A stretch of DNA of 64,000 nucleotides from NCBI RefSeq assembly GCF_030167905.1, contig NZ_JARGNA010000004.1, positions 124,001 through 188,000 on the forward strand. The letters are read 5' to 3'. A program made the position numbers and the translations under genes. Origin of the DNA: Flavobacterium terrisoli. GTDB taxonomy: Bacteria; Bacteroidota; Bacteroidia; Flavobacteriales; Flavobacteriaceae. The notes under the pieces are model-generated. The model saw only the letters and a program-made list of their open reading frames with translations, was not told where the DNA came from and searched no databases. Shown here piece by piece: positions 27,469 to 37,543 of the stretch. The stretch's first letter is position 1. The number at the start of each line of letters is the position of its first letter.

Positions 27469-29493
27469 TTATGGCGTAAGTTTTTTGACATCGCTTAAAA
27501 CGTTGGCTGCTTCCAAAATATGGTAGTTTTGCCTGATGTCTTTAACTCTTTCTGTATTAAAACTTTTGAGGTAATCGTCAAATCTTTCGTTTTCCAAATC
27601 CACAGAATTTTGCTCAACGATGATGGCATGTTCTTTTTCGGAAGCCGCTTTGATGGCTGCCCACAGCTTGTTCATCTTATTCACATCATCAAAAACCATA
27701 TTGAACTGCAATTGTACCGGTGGCAAATCGTTATCGTATAAAGGATTGATTTTATCATTCAATGCCTTAATGTCATTGGCTTCGCTGCTGAGTTCAATTC
27801 GTTTTTTACTCATCGCAATGACTTCGTCTTTTATAACATTATTCAGGCGATTGTATTTGACAATAACACTGATTTCGTCGTTGCGTAAAGCAGTTTCATT
27901 ACTGTCTTCTTTTGGCATTTGTTTTTCAAACAATAACGGAATTTCAATGTCAGGAATGGTGCCGATGTATTGGTTGCTTTTTCCTGTGATGCGATAAAAT
28001 TTTTCCAGCGTCAATTTCAAAAATTCATCATTTTTGCTGCTCAACGGAAATATTCGCTGCATCGAGGCTTTTCCTAAACTGCGGTTGCCAACCAATATCG
28101 CGCGATTGTAGTCCTGCATCGCATTGGCAAAAAACTCACTGGCAGAAGCCGAAAATCCATTAATCATCACGACCATCGGTCCGTCATAAATGGTACCGCG
28201 GTTCATGTCTCTCAGAATTTCCTTTTTATTGATGTTGTCATTCATAATGGCCAATGGACCGGCATCGATAAACAACCCCGAAAGCTTAATCGCTTCTTCC
28301 ATCGAACCGCCGCCATTGTTTTCCACATCGATAATGATTCCGTCAATATGATCTTCTTGGAGTTTAAATACTTCTTTGGCCACATCATTGCTCGCGCTTG
28401 ATTTTCCGTTTTCAAAAGTAGAGTAGAAGCTCGGAATCCTGATATAGCCAATGGTGGCATTAGCTGTTTTCAATTTAAAACTAAAGACATTGTTCTGGTA
28501 ATCTTTCAGTATCATTTTTTTCAACTGAACGCTGTAAATCTCGCCACTTTTTTTTCTAAAGGTAAAATCGGCAGTTCGGTATTCATCTGAAGTAATGATT
28601 TCGTCAATTTTTTTCATCGAAGAACAGGCAATCTCATATTCATCATTTTTGTGTTTGACTTTTAATAGTTGGTCACCTTTGTCAATTTTCTCTGTAAAAT
28701 AAGCCGAACTTCCGGGAATGATGTCATCCACGGTCATTTCGTCTTTTTCGGTCATTGAAACATAAAGCCCAAAAGTCAGGTTGTCTGAGCTAACGGTTGA
28801 ATAAAAAGAAGATTTTTCACTTTCGGAGAAATATTCGGTATGCGGATCAAAATAGGAGCAAAAGACTGAAAAGAAAATGGCATTGAATTCTGTTCTGCTC
28901 AATTCGTAGCTTTGAATTTTGCACTCACTTCTGTCAAAGGCTTTGGCTTTGCTTTCTGCAGCTAATGTTTCAAAATGGGCCGTAAGTGAATCTTTATTGG
29001 TGCTCAGTTCTGCTACATCTCTTAGTATGTTGAAGAGCATTCTTTTTTTGTACAAATGCTTTAATTCCTTTTCATCTTTGACATAAGGAAATGCTTCTCT
29101 TGAGAATTGCACTTTTTCGGTACTGCTCAACGGAAAAGGCTCATTCTTTATCGTTTCAAGCAGCGTTTTGTATCGCGTTACGGTTTTGGAGTAAGCCGCA
29201 TAAAAGTCATCCAGAAAGCTACAGTCTTTAGCAGCGATATAATCGTCAATCTTTAATTTGTGCTTTTCAAGAATTTTGATTTCCGGTTCGGTGAAGAGTC
29301 GGTTTTCCTCATCTAACCGACTGAGTAGTTTTTTAAAAACATAAACCGATAAACTGTCGTCTACCGGTTTTGGCTTATAATGGTTTTCCTGAATGAGCGT
29401 GTTGATTCTTGATAGTGTTTCGCAAGGATTTTTTTCAGTTTGCCCGAAAAGGAATAGCGGAAAAAGCCCTATGCTCAATAAGAATCGGTTCAC
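27469..29493 (-). CDS. Prc-type carboxy-terminal processing peptidase (S41)
   Basis: 674 residues with an N-terminal signal peptide (MNRFLLSIGLFPLFLFGQ). A helical N-domain is followed by a PDZ domain around 230-320 (IPGSSAYFTEKIDKGDQLL). The S41 core follows: TIGYIRIPSFY, then the Ser/Lys site in MINGFSASASEFFANAMQD and GNRSLGKASMQRIFP. The C-terminal domain is charged and helical, as in tail-specific protease Prc. It should degrade or trim periplasmic and outer-membrane proteins. It lies 5 bp downstream of gcvT on the same strand. Confidence 0.9.
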   Translation of the reverse strand: MNRFLLSIGLFPLFLFGQTEKNPCETLSRINTLIQENHYKPKPVDDSLSVYVFKKLLSRLDEENRLFTEPEIKILEKHKLKIDDYIAAKDCSFLDDFYAAYSKTVTRYKTLLETIKNEPFPLSSTEKVQFSREAFPYVKDEKELKHLYKKRMLFNILRDVAELSTNKDSLTAHFETLAAESKAKAFDRSECKIQSYELSRTEFNAIFFSVFCSYFDPHTEYFSESEKSSFYSTVSSDNLTFGLYVSMTEKDEMTVDDIIPGSSAYFTEKIDKGDQLLKVKHKNDEYEIACSSMKKIDEIITSDEYRTADFTFRKKSGEIYSVQLKKMILKDYQNNVFSFKLKTANATIGYIRIPSFYSTFENGKSSASNDVAKEVFKLQEDHIDGIIIDVENNGGGSMEEAIKLSGLFIDAGPLAIMNDNINKKEILRDMNRGTIYDGPMVVMINGFSASASEFFANAMQDYNRAILVGNRSLGKASMQRIFPLSSKNDEFLKLTLEKFYRITGKSNQYIGTIPDIEIPLLFEKQMPKEDSNETALRNDEISVIVKYNRLNNVIKDEVIAMSKKRIELSSEANDIKALNDKINPLYDNDLPPVQLQFNMVFDDVNKMNKLWAAIKAASEKEHAIIVEQNSVDLENERFDDYLKSFNTERVKDIRQNYHILEAANVLSDVKKLTP

Positions 29494-29498
29494 ATCAA

Positions 29499-30581
29499 TT
29501 ATTTTTTATAAAAGGGCAGCTTGGCCACTTTAGCTTTTACTTTATTGTTTCTGATTTGGATATAAATGTCACTGTCCACAGCTGAAAATTCAGTTTTCAC
29601 ATAACCCATTCCAATTCCTTTCCCCAAAGATGGTGCCATAGTTCCCGAAGTCACAATCCCGATGTTGTTTCCGTCAGCATCTACAATTTCGTAATCATGA
29701 CGAGGAATGCCTCTTTCAATTAACTCGAAACCAACCAATTTGCGGGTAACGCCTGCTTCTTTTTGTTTCTTCAGGTTTTCTGAATTGGTAAAATCTTTGG
29801 TGAATTTGGTAATCCAACCCAAACCAGCTTCCAATGGAGAAGTCGTATCATTGATGTCATTTCCGTACAAACAGAATCCCATTTCAAGTCTTAAAGTATC
29901 ACGAGCCGCCAATCCGATTGGTTTGATGCCAAAAGCCGCACCGGCTTCGAATACTTTGTTCCAAACCTGTTCTGCCACGTCGTTTTTGCAATAGATTTCA
30001 AATCCGCCTGAACCGGTATAACCTGTTGCAGAAATGATTACGTTGTCCACTCCGGCAAAAGGCCCAACTTCAAAATGGTAATATTTAATCGCCGATAAAT
30101 CAATAGAAGTCAAGGATTGCATAGCTTCCACAGCTTTTGGTCCTTGAATCGCCAATAAGGAATAGTCTTCTGAAATGTTGCGCATGTCAACACCCAAGTC
30201 ATTTTGAGCTGAAATCCAGTTCCAGTCTTTCTCAATGTTTGAAGCATTAACTACTAATAAATATTGGTCTTCTTTCATTCGGTAAACGATTAAATCATCT
30301 ACGATTCCACCGTCATTATTAGGCAAGCAAGAATATTGTGCACGCCCGATTTCAAGAACCGAAGCGTCATTAGAAGTAACTTTTTGAATCAGTGCCAAGG
30401 CATTTTCGCCTGAAAGTAAAAATTCACCCATGTGTGATACATCAAAAACACCTACGCCATTTCTCACCGTTTCGTGTTCGGCATTCACGCCTTCATATTG
30501 TACCGGCATATTGTATCCGGCAAATGGCACCATTTTCGCTCCTAAACTTTCGTGAATATGTGTTAATGCTGTATTCTTCAT
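29499..30581 (-). CDS. gcvT: Glycine cleavage system T protein (aminomethyltransferase)
   Basis: 360 residues. [16 protein letters not shown] near the N-terminus, [18 protein letters not shown], the catalytic/substrate region with [17 protein letters not shown], and [19 protein letters not shown] are typical of GcvT. It transfers the aminomethyl carbon from lipoyl-GcvH to tetrahydrofolate. The other glycine cleavage genes are not in the window, but glyA, its metabolic partner, is 1.5 kb away on the opposite strand. Confidence 0.96.
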   Translation of the reverse strand: MKNTALTHIHESLGAKMVPFAGYNMPVQYEGVNAEHETVRNGVGVFDVSHMGEFLLSGENALALIQKVTSNDASVLEIGRAQYSCLPNNDGGIVDDLIVYRMKEDQYLLVVNASNIEKDWNWISAQNDLGVDMRNISEDYSLLAIQGPKAVEAMQSLTSIDLSAIKYYHFEVGPFAGVDNVIISATGYTGSGGFEIYCKNDVAEQVWNKVFEAGAAFGIKPIGLAARDTLRLEMGFCLYGNDINDTTSPLEAGLGWITKFTKDFTNSENLKKQKEAGVTRKLVGFELIERGIPRHDYEIVDADGNNIGIVTSGTMAPSLGKGIGMGYVKTEFSAVDSDIYIQIRNNKVKAKVAKLPFYKK

Positions 30582-30637
30582 TGTAAATTGTAAGTTGTGT
30601 TGTTGTTATTTTTGTTTGTTTGTTCTTTGTTATTCTG

Positions 30638-30655
30638 TCCCGATAATTATCGGGA
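30638..30655. repeat. Perfect 18-bp palindrome
   Basis: TCCCGATAATTATCGGGA lies in the 84-bp gap between fahA and gcvT. It is self-complementary and not followed by a clear T tract. Palindromes of this CCCGATA..TATCGGG type recur in flavobacterial intergenic DNA. Confidence 0.6.
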
Positions 30656-30665
30656 TGTCGAAGGA

Positions 30666-31952
30666 TTATTTTCTAACGAATGGAGGTAAAAGTTTGGTTT
30701 CCACTTCACCAAAACCGATTCTCACTGAACTGTTTTGGCAATAGCCTTTCATAATTACCGTGTCATTGTCATTGATGAATTTACGTTCGCTGCCATCATT
30801 CATGATGATTGGATTTTTTCCGCCCCAAGTCAATTCGAGCATCGAACCAAAACTATCCGGTGTCGGACCAGAAATCGTTCCTGAACCCATCATATCTCCT
30901 GAATTGATGCGACAACCGTTAGAGGTGTGATGCGCCAATTGCTGTGACATTGACCAATACATATATTTAAAGTTGGATTTAGAAACCAGTTTAGGCTCTA
31001 CATTTTCCGGTTCGATATAAACTTCTAAATTAATGTCGAAAGCATTCTTCCCTTTTTGTTGCAAATAGGGAAGCGGCATTGGTTCTTGGTTTGGCCCTTT
31101 GCATCTAAAAGGTTCCAAAGCATCCATCGTCACGATCCATGGTGAAATCGAAGAGGCAAAGTTTTTAGCCAAGAAAGGTCCAAGCGGCACATATTCCCAT
31201 TTCTGGATATCACGCGCACTCCAGTCGTTTAGCAATACCATTCCGAAAATATAATCCTCTGCCTCAGCGATCGGGATATTTTCTCCCATGATGTTGGCAT
31301 CAGTCGTAATAAAAGCGGTTTCCAATTCGAAATCGACTAAGCGTGACGGACCAAAAACAGGAGTGGTTTCTCCGTTTGGCAAAGTTTGTCCCATTGGTCG
31401 ATGTATCGGAATTCCCGAAGGAATAATGGTAGAGCTTCTTCCGTGGTAACCCACCGGAATGTGTAGCCAGTTAGGTAACAAGGCATTTGCCGGATCGCGG
31501 AACATTTTACCTACATTGGTGGCGTGTTCTTTACTCGAATAAAAATCGGTGTAATCACCAATCAAAACCGGAAGCTGCATTTCGACATCTTCCATTTTGA
31601 AAATAACTATCTCCCTGTGTTCTGCGTTGTCTCTTAGTGTTGGATTATTGTGGTCAAAAATATCACCAATGCGGTTTCTTACCAAACGCCATGTCTTTTT
31701 TCCGTCAGAAATGAAATCGTTTAGCGTATCCTGCATAAACATATCGTCAGTCAATTCTATACCTTCAAAGTAATTTAGTTGTTGTAATGCGCCTAAATCG
31801 ATAGCGTAATCACCAATTCTTGTTCCAATGGTAATAACGTCTTCTTTGGTTAAGAAAACACCAAAAGGAATATTCTGGATTGGGAAGTCGCTGTCTGTAG
31901 GGACATTAAGCCAGGATTTTCGACTGGGATTGTTTGTGGTTAATGGCATCAT
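30666..31952 (-). CDS. fahA: Fumarylacetoacetase
   Basis: A 428-residue enzyme that hydrolyses fumarylacetoacetate to fumarate and acetoacetate, the last step of tyrosine breakdown. Clear marks are the N-terminal PFGVFL segment, DYTDFYSSKEHATNVGKMFR, VGYHGRSSTIIPSG, the metal-binding Glu in DFELETAFI, VLLNDWSARDIQKWEYVPLGPFLAKNF (shown in parts) and MGSGTISGP. Two Met codons open the frame; the choice changes one residue. It is transcribed away from glyA. Confidence 0.96.
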   Translation of the reverse strand: MMPLTTNNPSRKSWLNVPTDSDFPIQNIPFGVFLTKEDVITIGTRIGDYAIDLGALQQLNYFEGIELTDDMFMQDTLNDFISDGKKTWRLVRNRIGDIFDHNNPTLRDNAEHREIVIFKMEDVEMQLPVLIGDYTDFYSSKEHATNVGKMFRDPANALLPNWLHIPVGYHGRSSTIIPSGIPIHRPMGQTLPNGETTPVFGPSRLVDFELETAFITTDANIMGENIPIAEAEDYIFGMVLLNDWSARDIQKWEYVPLGPFLAKNFASSISPWIVTMDALEPFRCKGPNQEPMPLPYLQQKGKNAFDINLEVYIEPENVEPKLVSKSNFKYMYWSMSQQLAHHTSNGCRINSGDMMGSGTISGPTPDSFGSMLELTWGGKNPIIMNDGSERKFINDNDTVIMKGYCQNSSVRIGFGEVETKLLPPFVRK

Positions 31953-32024
31953 TGTGTTGATTTAGTTGTTGAAAATTTAGCAATCAAATATATCATTAAC
32001 TATTAATTTAACAAACGATTTTTG

Positions 32025-32032
32025 TAATTTTG
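32025..32032 (+). promoter_or_regulatory. Candidate -7 element of glyA
   Basis: TAATTTTG matches TAnnTTTG, 26 bp before the glyA ATG, in the divergent fahA-glyA intergenic region. A good -33 TTG is not seen. Confidence 0.4.
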
Positions 32033-32058
32033 AACTCAATTTAACGAAATAATTTCAA

Positions 32059-33333
32059 ATGCAACGCGACGAACAAATTTTTGACTTAATTCTTGAAGAA
32101 CAAGAAAGACAAATTCACGGAATTGAACTAATTGCCTCTGAGAACTTTGTGAGTGATCAGGTGATGGAAGCTGCGGGTTCCGTATTAACAAATAAATATG
32201 CCGAAGGCTATCCGGGCAGAAGATATTATGGTGGCTGTGAAGTAGTGGATGTGATTGAACAAATCGCCATCGACAGAGCCAAGGCCTTATTCGGTGCCGA
32301 TTATGTGAACGTGCAACCACATTCAGGTTCACAAGCCAATACAGCGGTTTTTGCTGCTTGTTTAAAACCAGGCGATAAAATCCTTGGTTTTGACTTGTCT
32401 CATGGTGGTCACTTAACCCACGGTTCTCCTGTAAACTTTTCAGGGAAATTATATTCTCCTGTATTCTATGGTGTAGAAAAGGAAACCGGTGTGTTGAACT
32501 ATGATAAAATTCAGGAAATTGCGACCAAAGAGCAGCCTAAAATGATTATTGCAGGTGCTTCTGCTTATTCCCGCGATATGGATTTCAAACGTTTCAGGGA
32601 AATTGCAGACAGCGTTGGTGCTTTATTATTAGCAGATATTTCGCATCCTGCCGGTTTGATTGCCAAAGGATTGATGAATGATCCAATTCCACATTGTCAT
32701 ATAGTAACGACAACTACACACAAAACATTGCGCGGACCAAGAGGCGGAATCATCATGATGGGTAAAGATTTCGAAAACCCATGGGGATTGACTACGCCAA
32801 AAGGAGAAATCAGAATGATGTCTCACGTATTGGATATGTCGGTCTTCCCCGGAAATCAAGGCGGTCCATTGGAACATATCATTGCCGCGAAAGCAGTAGC
32901 GTTTGGCGAAGCTTTATCGGATGAGTTCTTTACTTATGCGATGCAGGTGCAAAAAAATGCTAAAGCCATGGCAGCAGCTTTCGTAAAAAGAGGTTATGAC
33001 TTAATCTCAGGCGGTACGGACAATCACATGATGTTGATTGACTTAAGAAACAAAAATATTTCAGGTAAAGATGCCGAAATTGCTTTGGGCAAAGCCGAAA
33101 TCACGGTAAATAAAAATATGGTGCCATTTGATGACAAATCACCGTTTGTTACTTCCGGAATCCGTGTGGGAACACCTGCCATTACTACTCGTGGTATGGT
33201 GGAAAGCGACATGGAAACGATTGTGGATTTAATCGACAGGGTTTTGACCAATTCTACTAATGACGAATTGTTAGCCGAAATAGGAGATGAAGTAAACGAT
33301 ATGATGAGCGAAAGAGCGATTTTCGTGTACTAA
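32059..33333 (+). CDS. glyA: Serine hydroxymethyltransferase
   Basis: A 424-residue PLP enzyme that interconverts serine and glycine with tetrahydrofolate, the main source of one-carbon units. [56 protein letters not shown] and the Schiff-base Lys in [15 protein letters not shown] are visible. Length is standard. A terminator follows 24 bp after the stop. Confidence 0.97.
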   Translation: MQRDEQIFDLILEEQERQIHGIELIASENFVSDQVMEAAGSVLTNKYAEGYPGRRYYGGCEVVDVIEQIAIDRAKALFGADYVNVQPHSGSQANTAVFAACLKPGDKILGFDLSHGGHLTHGSPVNFSGKLYSPVFYGVEKETGVLNYDKIQEIATKEQPKMIIAGASAYSRDMDFKRFREIADSVGALLLADISHPAGLIAKGLMNDPIPHCHIVTTTTHKTLRGPRGGIIMMGKDFENPWGLTTPKGEIRMMSHVLDMSVFPGNQGGPLEHIIAAKAVAFGEALSDEFFTYAMQVQKNAKAMAAAFVKRGYDLISGGTDNHMMLIDLRNKNISGKDAEIALGKAEITVNKNMVPFDDKSPFVTSGIRVGTPAITTRGMVESDMETIVDLIDRVLTNSTNDELLAEIGDEVNDMMSERAIFVY

Positions 33334-33356
33334 TCACTTCAAATAATTATAAAATC

Positions 33357-33389
33357 AAACCTTCAGGAATTCGTTTCTGGAGGTTTTTT
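33357..33389. terminator. Intrinsic terminator of glyA
   Basis: AAACCTTCAG 33357-33366 pairs with CTGGAGGTTT 33377-33386 (one G-T), followed by T residues. It also overlaps the end of the converging gene. Confidence 0.75.
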
Positions 33390-33960
33390 ATTTTACCACA
33401 ATATCATACTTCTCCAACAATCCTTTCAACCCATCAACTGAAAAAATCGCTTTCTTGATCTTATTCTTTTCCGGATCAAAAGTGTAATCGTAACTGGTAG
33501 AAAAATCGGCTTTGTTGGCAATCGTATCAATAAATACAGCTCTTCGAAGGTTGCAGTTGTCGAATAAGACTTCGGTTAAATCACTCGCCATAAAATCAAC
33601 CGCAATCATACTGCAGTTGATGAACTGCATTTTCTTCATTTTCAGGGCGTAGAATTTGGCATAATCCAACAAACAATCCTTAAAGTGAAATTCAAAAATC
33701 ACCTGGTCTGTCATCGCGAAGTTGACATTGGTAAAGTTACATTTGGTAAACCAAACGCCGCGCAGCGAAACATAATTGATTTTGGTATCTTTAAAATTGC
33801 AGTCAAAGAAATTACAATCGACAAAAGTGACCGTTTGAAACGTACAATCGGTGAAGTCGCAGAAATGAAAGGTACAGTTTTCATATTCTTTGAATTTGAT
33901 GTCAGCGTCTAGAAAAAATTCATCTTTAAATTCCTTGTCTAGGATATAATCTGAATGCAT
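33388..33960 (-). CDS. Pentapeptide-repeat protein
   Basis: 190 residues from the ATG at 33960 (MHSDYILDKEFKDEFF); a longer in-frame start at 34002 would add 14 unlikely residues. Five-residue repeats with central Phe/Leu run through most of the chain (CTFHF CDFTD CTFQT, CNFFD CNFKD, CNFTN VNFAM). They predict a right-handed quadrilateral beta-helix. Some relatives mimic DNA and protect gyrase; no such role can be claimed here. It is cytosolic by lack of a signal peptide. Confidence 0.88.
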   Translation of the reverse strand: MHSDYILDKEFKDEFFLDADIKFKEYENCTFHFCDFTDCTFQTVTFVDCNFFDCNFKDTKINYVSLRGVWFTKCNFTNVNFAMTDQVIFEFHFKDCLLDYAKFYALKMKKMQFINCSMIAVDFMASDLTEVLFDNCNLRRAVFIDTIANKADFSTSYDYTFDPEKNKIKKAIFSVDGLKGLLEKYDIVVK

Positions 33961-34077
33961 ATGTGATTTATTGGTGCGTAAAACTACTAAATAAAATCGC
34001 AATGGCTTACTAACAATTGTTGATAAATTTTAAGTGGCAAAAATGATTTTTTCAGATAAGCAAAGGCGGAAAAACGA

Positions 34078-34085
34078 TACATTTG
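34078..34085 (+). promoter_or_regulatory. Candidate -7 element of guaC
   Basis: TACATTTG matches TAnnTTTG and lies 22 bp before the guaC start. Confidence 0.4.
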
Positions 34086-34107
34086 ATTGTTATGAAAATA
34101 TTGAATT

Positions 34108-35148
34108 ATGAGAATTGAAACCGACTTAAAACTGGGCTTTAAAGATGTAATGATACGACCAAAACGCTCTACGCTAAACAGTAGGGCGCAAGTATCTTTA
34201 GAAAGGGAATTCAAATTTTTGCACAGCACCCACACCTGGACAGGCGTTCCGATTATGGCAGCCAATATGGATACTGTCGGGACTTTTGAAATGGCATTGG
34301 CATTGACCAAAGAGAAACTTTTCACTGCGATTCACAAGCATTATTCGTTGCAACAGTGGAATGATTTCATAAAAAATGCACCAAACGATATTGCCGATTA
34401 TATCGCGGTCAGTACGGGAACCGGCAAAAGTGATTTCAAAAAGATAGACGAAATTTTCAGCCATAATCAACAACTGAAATTCCTATGTATTGATGTGGCC
34501 AATGGCTATTCGGAGCATTTTGTAGAGTTTCTGAGACAGGCGCGTAAAAAGTTCCCTGACAAGGTAATTATCGCCGGAAATGTCGTTACCGGAGAAATGG
34601 TAGAAGAATTATTACTCGAAGGCGCCGATATTGTCAAAGTTGGCATTGGTCCTGGTTCGGTTTGTACGACCAGAGTCAAAACCGGCGTGGGTTATCCGCA
34701 GTTGTCGGCGATTATTGAATGTGCCGATGCGGCTCACGGTTTGGGCGGACACATCATCAGCGATGGCGGTTGTGCAACTCCCGGCGATGTAGCCAAAGCT
34801 TTTGGCGCCGGTTCCGATTTTGTCATGTTAGGCGGCATGTTGGCCGGACATACAGAAAGCGGCGGAAAGTTAATTGAAGTCAATGGTGAACAATTCAAAC
34901 AGTTCTATGGCATGAGTTCGGAAACTGCCATGAAAAAGCACGTTGGAGGAGTAGCCGAATACCGGGCCAGCGAAGGTAAAACCGTTCAGGTGCCGTTTAA
35001 AGGCGATGTGATTAACACGCTGCAGGACATACTTGGCGGTATCAGAAGTACCTGTACTTATGTTGGTGCCTCAAAACTAAAGGAATTGACCAAACGCACC
35101 ACATTTATCAGGGTTTTAGAACAGGAAAACACCGTTTTCAGCAAATAG
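34108..35148 (+). CDS. guaC: GMP reductase
   Basis: 346 residues. An IMP dehydrogenase/GMP reductase barrel without CBS domains. It opens [20 protein letters not shown] and has the catalytic Cys loop [40 protein letters not shown], the [13 protein letters not shown] segment and [12 protein letters not shown] near the end. It reduces GMP to IMP with NADPH, in purine salvage. The MATE gene starts 5 bp after its stop, so the two probably share a transcript. Confidence 0.93.
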   Translation: MRIETDLKLGFKDVMIRPKRSTLNSRAQVSLEREFKFLHSTHTWTGVPIMAANMDTVGTFEMALALTKEKLFTAIHKHYSLQQWNDFIKNAPNDIADYIAVSTGTGKSDFKKIDEIFSHNQQLKFLCIDVANGYSEHFVEFLRQARKKFPDKVIIAGNVVTGEMVEELLLEGADIVKVGIGPGSVCTTRVKTGVGYPQLSAIIECADAAHGLGGHIISDGGCATPGDVAKAFGAGSDFVMLGGMLAGHTESGGKLIEVNGEQFKQFYGMSSETAMKKHVGGVAEYRASEGKTVQVPFKGDVINTLQDILGGIRSTCTYVGASKLKELTKRTTFIRVLEQENTVFSK

Positions 35149-35153
35149 AAATT

Positions 35154-36563
35154 ATGTCTAAAAATAAAATCAGCAGAATATTTCAGTTAATAAAGCAATC
35201 GCTAAAAGGCGAGGAGCACGATTATACACAGGGCAATGTCAAAGTGGCAATATTGTTGCTTGCGATCCCGATGATTTTGGAACTGAGCCTCGAATCGGTT
35301 TTTGCAGTCGTTGATATTTATTTTGTTGGGCATTTGCCCAATGCCGATGTTGCAGTAGCAACCGTTGGTCTGACAGAAGCGGTAATTTCTTTGGTTTATA
35401 CCTTGGGAATTGGTCTGAGTGTCGGCGCAACCGCTATTGTTGCCCGAAGAGTTGGTGAAAAAGATTTTACTGAAGCTTCCAAATCGGGGGCGCAGGCCAT
35501 TATGGTTTCTGTGGCTGTGGCCATTTTAGTGGCATTTGCCGGCGTTTATTTTGCTTCGGATATTTTATCCTTAATGGGTGCCCAGCCCGAAGTAATCAAA
35601 GAAGGAACTTCATTTGCCCAAATCATTTTTGCCAGCAGTCCGGCGATTATTTTGCTGTTTTTGATTAACGGGATATTCCGCGGTGCTGGTGATGCTGCAA
35701 TGGCGATGCGAAGTCTTTGGCTGGCCAGTATTATCAATATCATTTTATGTCCGATTTTGATTTACGGTTACGGACCATTTCCTGAATATGGTTTGGTTGG
35801 TGCTGCGATTGCTACAGCCATCGGAAGAACGACCGGTGTATTGTACCAGTGCTATCATTTGTTTGTCAAAAACAGAACCATCAAAATATACAAGACGTAT
35901 TTCAAACCCAATTTTGAGATTATAAAATCCTTACTGAGTATTTCCACACCGGCAATGCTGCAGTTTTTTATCCAAAGCGGTAGTTGGATTATCCTGACTT
36001 ATATTGTTTCCATCACCGGAAGTACTGATGCAAGCGCCGGTTATCAGATTGCCATCAGGAATGTGGTGTTCTTTATCCTGCCGGCTTGGGGATTGAGTAA
36101 TGCGGCAGCCACATTGGTTGGACAGAATCTTGGTGCCAAGCAACCTGAACGCGCACAACAAAGCGTTTTGCTTACGACGAAATACAATATCATTTTCATG
36201 AGTTTGGTGACTTTATTGTTTGTCTGTTTCTCCGAATTCATCATTAGTTTTTATACCGCTGATAAAATCATTTTGGCTTATGGTAGTCAGGCGCTCAGAA
36301 TAATTGGCTTTGGCTATATTTTTTACGGAATCGGAATGGTAATGATACAAGCGTTGAATGGTGCCGGTGATACCAAAACACCAACATGGATCAACATTTT
36401 TTGTTTTTGGATGATACAAATTCCCTTAGCCTGGTTCTTAGCCGTTTATTTGGATTTTGGTCCAATAGGCGCGTTTGTAGCGATTCCGTCCGCGGAAACG
36501 GTATTGGCAGTCCTGGCATTTTATTTTTTCAAAAAAGGGAAGTGGAAGACAGTGCAGGTTTAA
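35154..36563 (+). CDS. MATE family efflux transporter
   Basis: 469 residues with twelve hydrophobic segments in two homologous halves. Typical pieces are LLLAIPMILELSLESVFAVVDIYFVG, GLSVGATAIVARRVGE, GIFRGAGDAAMAM, and LNGAGDTKTPTWIN in the second half. It is expected to export cationic drugs or metabolites in exchange for Na+ or H+. It lies right after guaC and is the last chromosomal gene before the tRNA-Arg insertion site. Confidence 0.93.
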   Translation: MSKNKISRIFQLIKQSLKGEEHDYTQGNVKVAILLLAIPMILELSLESVFAVVDIYFVGHLPNADVAVATVGLTEAVISLVYTLGIGLSVGATAIVARRVGEKDFTEASKSGAQAIMVSVAVAILVAFAGVYFASDILSLMGAQPEVIKEGTSFAQIIFASSPAIILLFLINGIFRGAGDAAMAMRSLWLASIINIILCPILIYGYGPFPEYGLVGAAIATAIGRTTGVLYQCYHLFVKNRTIKIYKTYFKPNFEIIKSLLSISTPAMLQFFIQSGSWIILTYIVSITGSTDASAGYQIAIRNVVFFILPAWGLSNAAATLVGQNLGAKQPERAQQSVLLTTKYNIIFMSLVTLLFVCFSEFIISFYTADKIILAYGSQALRIIGFGYIFYGIGMVMIQALNGAGDTKTPTWINIFCFWMIQIPLAWFLAVYLDFGPIGAFVAIPSAETVLAVLAFYFFKKGKWKTVQV

Positions 36564-36602
36564 GTATTGCTCGATTTTTTTAAGTTTTAAATTAAATTTG
36601 AT

Positions 36603-36632
36603 TTGCAAGTTTATCAAATATAACTATATTTG
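36603..36632 (+). promoter_or_regulatory. Promoter of the tRNA-Arg gene
   Basis: TTG at 36603-36605 and TATATTTG at 36625-36632 are separated by 19 bp, a good fit to the Bacteroidota -33 TTG / -7 TAnnTTTG promoter. The tRNA starts 12 bp later. Confidence 0.7.
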
Positions 36633-36644
36633 CACCCACAAAAA

Positions 36645-36718
36645 GGCCTCGTGGCGCAACTGAATAGCGCATCTGATTACGGCTCAGAAGGTTACTGGTT
36701 TGAATCCAGTCGAGGTCA
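36645..36718 (+). tRNA. tRNA-Arg (anticodon ACG)
   Basis: Cloverleaf read by eye. Acceptor stem GGCCTCG pairs with CGAGGTC (one G-U). The D arm is GCGC..GCGC. The anticodon stem-loop is TCTGA-TTACGGC-TCAGA with anticodon ACG. The T arm is ACTGG-TTTGAAT-CCAGT. The discriminator base is A; CCA is not encoded. It serves as the integration target for the island downstream, and its 3' end is repeated there. Confidence 0.95.
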
Positions 36719-36722
36719 CGAA
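36705..36722 (+). repeat. Attachment site, tRNA end (attL)
   Basis: TCCAGTCGAGGTCACGAA spans the T-arm and acceptor 3' side of tRNA-Arg. The same 18 bp recurs exactly at 45921-45938, and 13 bp of it at 43660-43672. Confidence 0.85.
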
Positions 36723-36754
36723 AATAAAGAATGAAAATTTCTTAAACCGTCTAG

Positions 36755-36778
36755 AAACCCGCTATTAGCGGGTTTTTT
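36755..36778 (+). terminator. Intrinsic terminator after the tRNA, inside the element
   Basis: AACCCGCT - ATT - AGCGGGTT followed by TTTTT, 38 bp after the tRNA end. It would stop tRNA transcription at the left end of the inserted DNA. Confidence 0.8.
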
Positions 36779-36782
36779 GTTG

Positions 36783-36816
36783 GACAATAATGGACTTTAT
36801 TAGACAATAATAGACT
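36783..36816. repeat. Two 14-bp direct repeats spaced by 20 bp
   Basis: GACAATAATGGACT at 36783-36796 and GACAATAATAGACT at 36803-36816 have one mismatch and a period of two helical turns. They lie about 65-95 bp from the tRNA-derived att site, where arm-type integrase or excisionase sites would be expected. Confidence 0.55.
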
Positions 36817-36851
36817 GTTTTATTCTCCCTATAGTTTCCCTTCTGTAAAAT

Positions 36852-37085
36852 TTATAAATCTTTGAAGAATTCTTCTAGGGAAATTTTATGAATATCCAAA
36901 ACCTTGATTAAAGTCCTTAGCGTTATATTTTGTCCTGATTCTATACGCCAATACTGAACTCTATTTAATTCGTTTTCAAATGCAAATGTTTCGTAGCTTG
37001 TATAACCTCTTGATATTCGGAGTTCTTTAAGCTTTTGAGATATTTCTTTGATTTTTAATTCGATATTATTGTCTAAACTTTCCAT
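36852..37085 (-). CDS. XRE-family helix-turn-helix regulator
   Basis: 77 residues. LKELRISRGYTSYETFAFENELNR followed by VQYWRIESGQNITLRTLIKVLDI is a Cro/C1-type HTH, with the usual short C-terminal helix EEFFKDL. It reads divergently from the membrane-protein gene at 37184, and the 98-bp gap holds direct repeats that could be its operators. Likely a regulator of the element. Confidence 0.85.
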   Translation of the reverse strand: MESLDNNIELKIKEISQKLKELRISRGYTSYETFAFENELNRVQYWRIESGQNITLRTLIKVLDIHKISLEEFFKDL

Positions 37086-37106
37086 AGACCGGAAAATTGT
37101 AAATAA

Positions 37107-37129
37107 TACCGCTTAAAATTTACCGCTTA
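37107..37129. promoter_or_regulatory. Candidate operator repeats between divergent genes
   Basis: TACCGCTTA occurs at 37107-37115 and 37121-37129 (14-bp period). A partial dyad flanks them (ATTGTAAATAATA / TATTATACAAT). A binding site for the adjacent XRE regulator is plausible. Confidence 0.45.
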
Positions 37130-37183
37130 TATTATACAATTTATTATTTTCGCTTAAGCTAAGATTGTAAATTTATTCTTGTT

Positions 37184-37537
37184 ATGGAAACGGAAGTTAC
37201 GTTCGAATGGAAAGCACTGCTTTTTATCTTTGTAGTTCTTTTGATTTTGAGTTTTATTATACTCTTACTCGTTGTACCAGTTAAAATGGCTAATAGACGT
37301 GGAAGAAGTGCTTTTGTATGGTTTTTGGTTTCGCTTTTGATTTCTCCTTTTCTGTCAATGTTATTTTTGTATCTGTTGGGAGAAACTGACGAGAAAAAAA
37401 GAGAACTTGTAATTGAAGATGAAAGATTAAGAAATCAATATAGAAATCCTGTAACTACTAATTCCGAAAGTAATTTTGAAATTTGGTTAAAAGAGAATCC
37501 GGGAAAAACGATTAACGATTATTACCGAAACAAATAA
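37184..37537 (+). CDS. Small membrane protein of unknown function
   Basis: 117 residues. Two membrane helices are clear (ALLFIFVVLLILSFIILLLV and SAFVWFLVSLLISPFLSMLF), separated by a basic loop (KMANRRGRS). A charged cytosolic tail ends in FEIWLKENPGKTINDYYRNK, the sort of short motif seen at the end of many Bacteroidota two-helix proteins. No function is recognised. It is the first gene of a rightward pair, 6 bp before the next gene. Confidence 0.65.
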   Translation: METEVTFEWKALLFIFVVLLILSFIILLLVVPVKMANRRGRSAFVWFLVSLLISPFLSMLFLYLLGETDEKKRELVIEDERLRNQYRNPVTTNSESNFEIWLKENPGKTINDYYRNK

Positions 37538-37543
37538 TTTTAG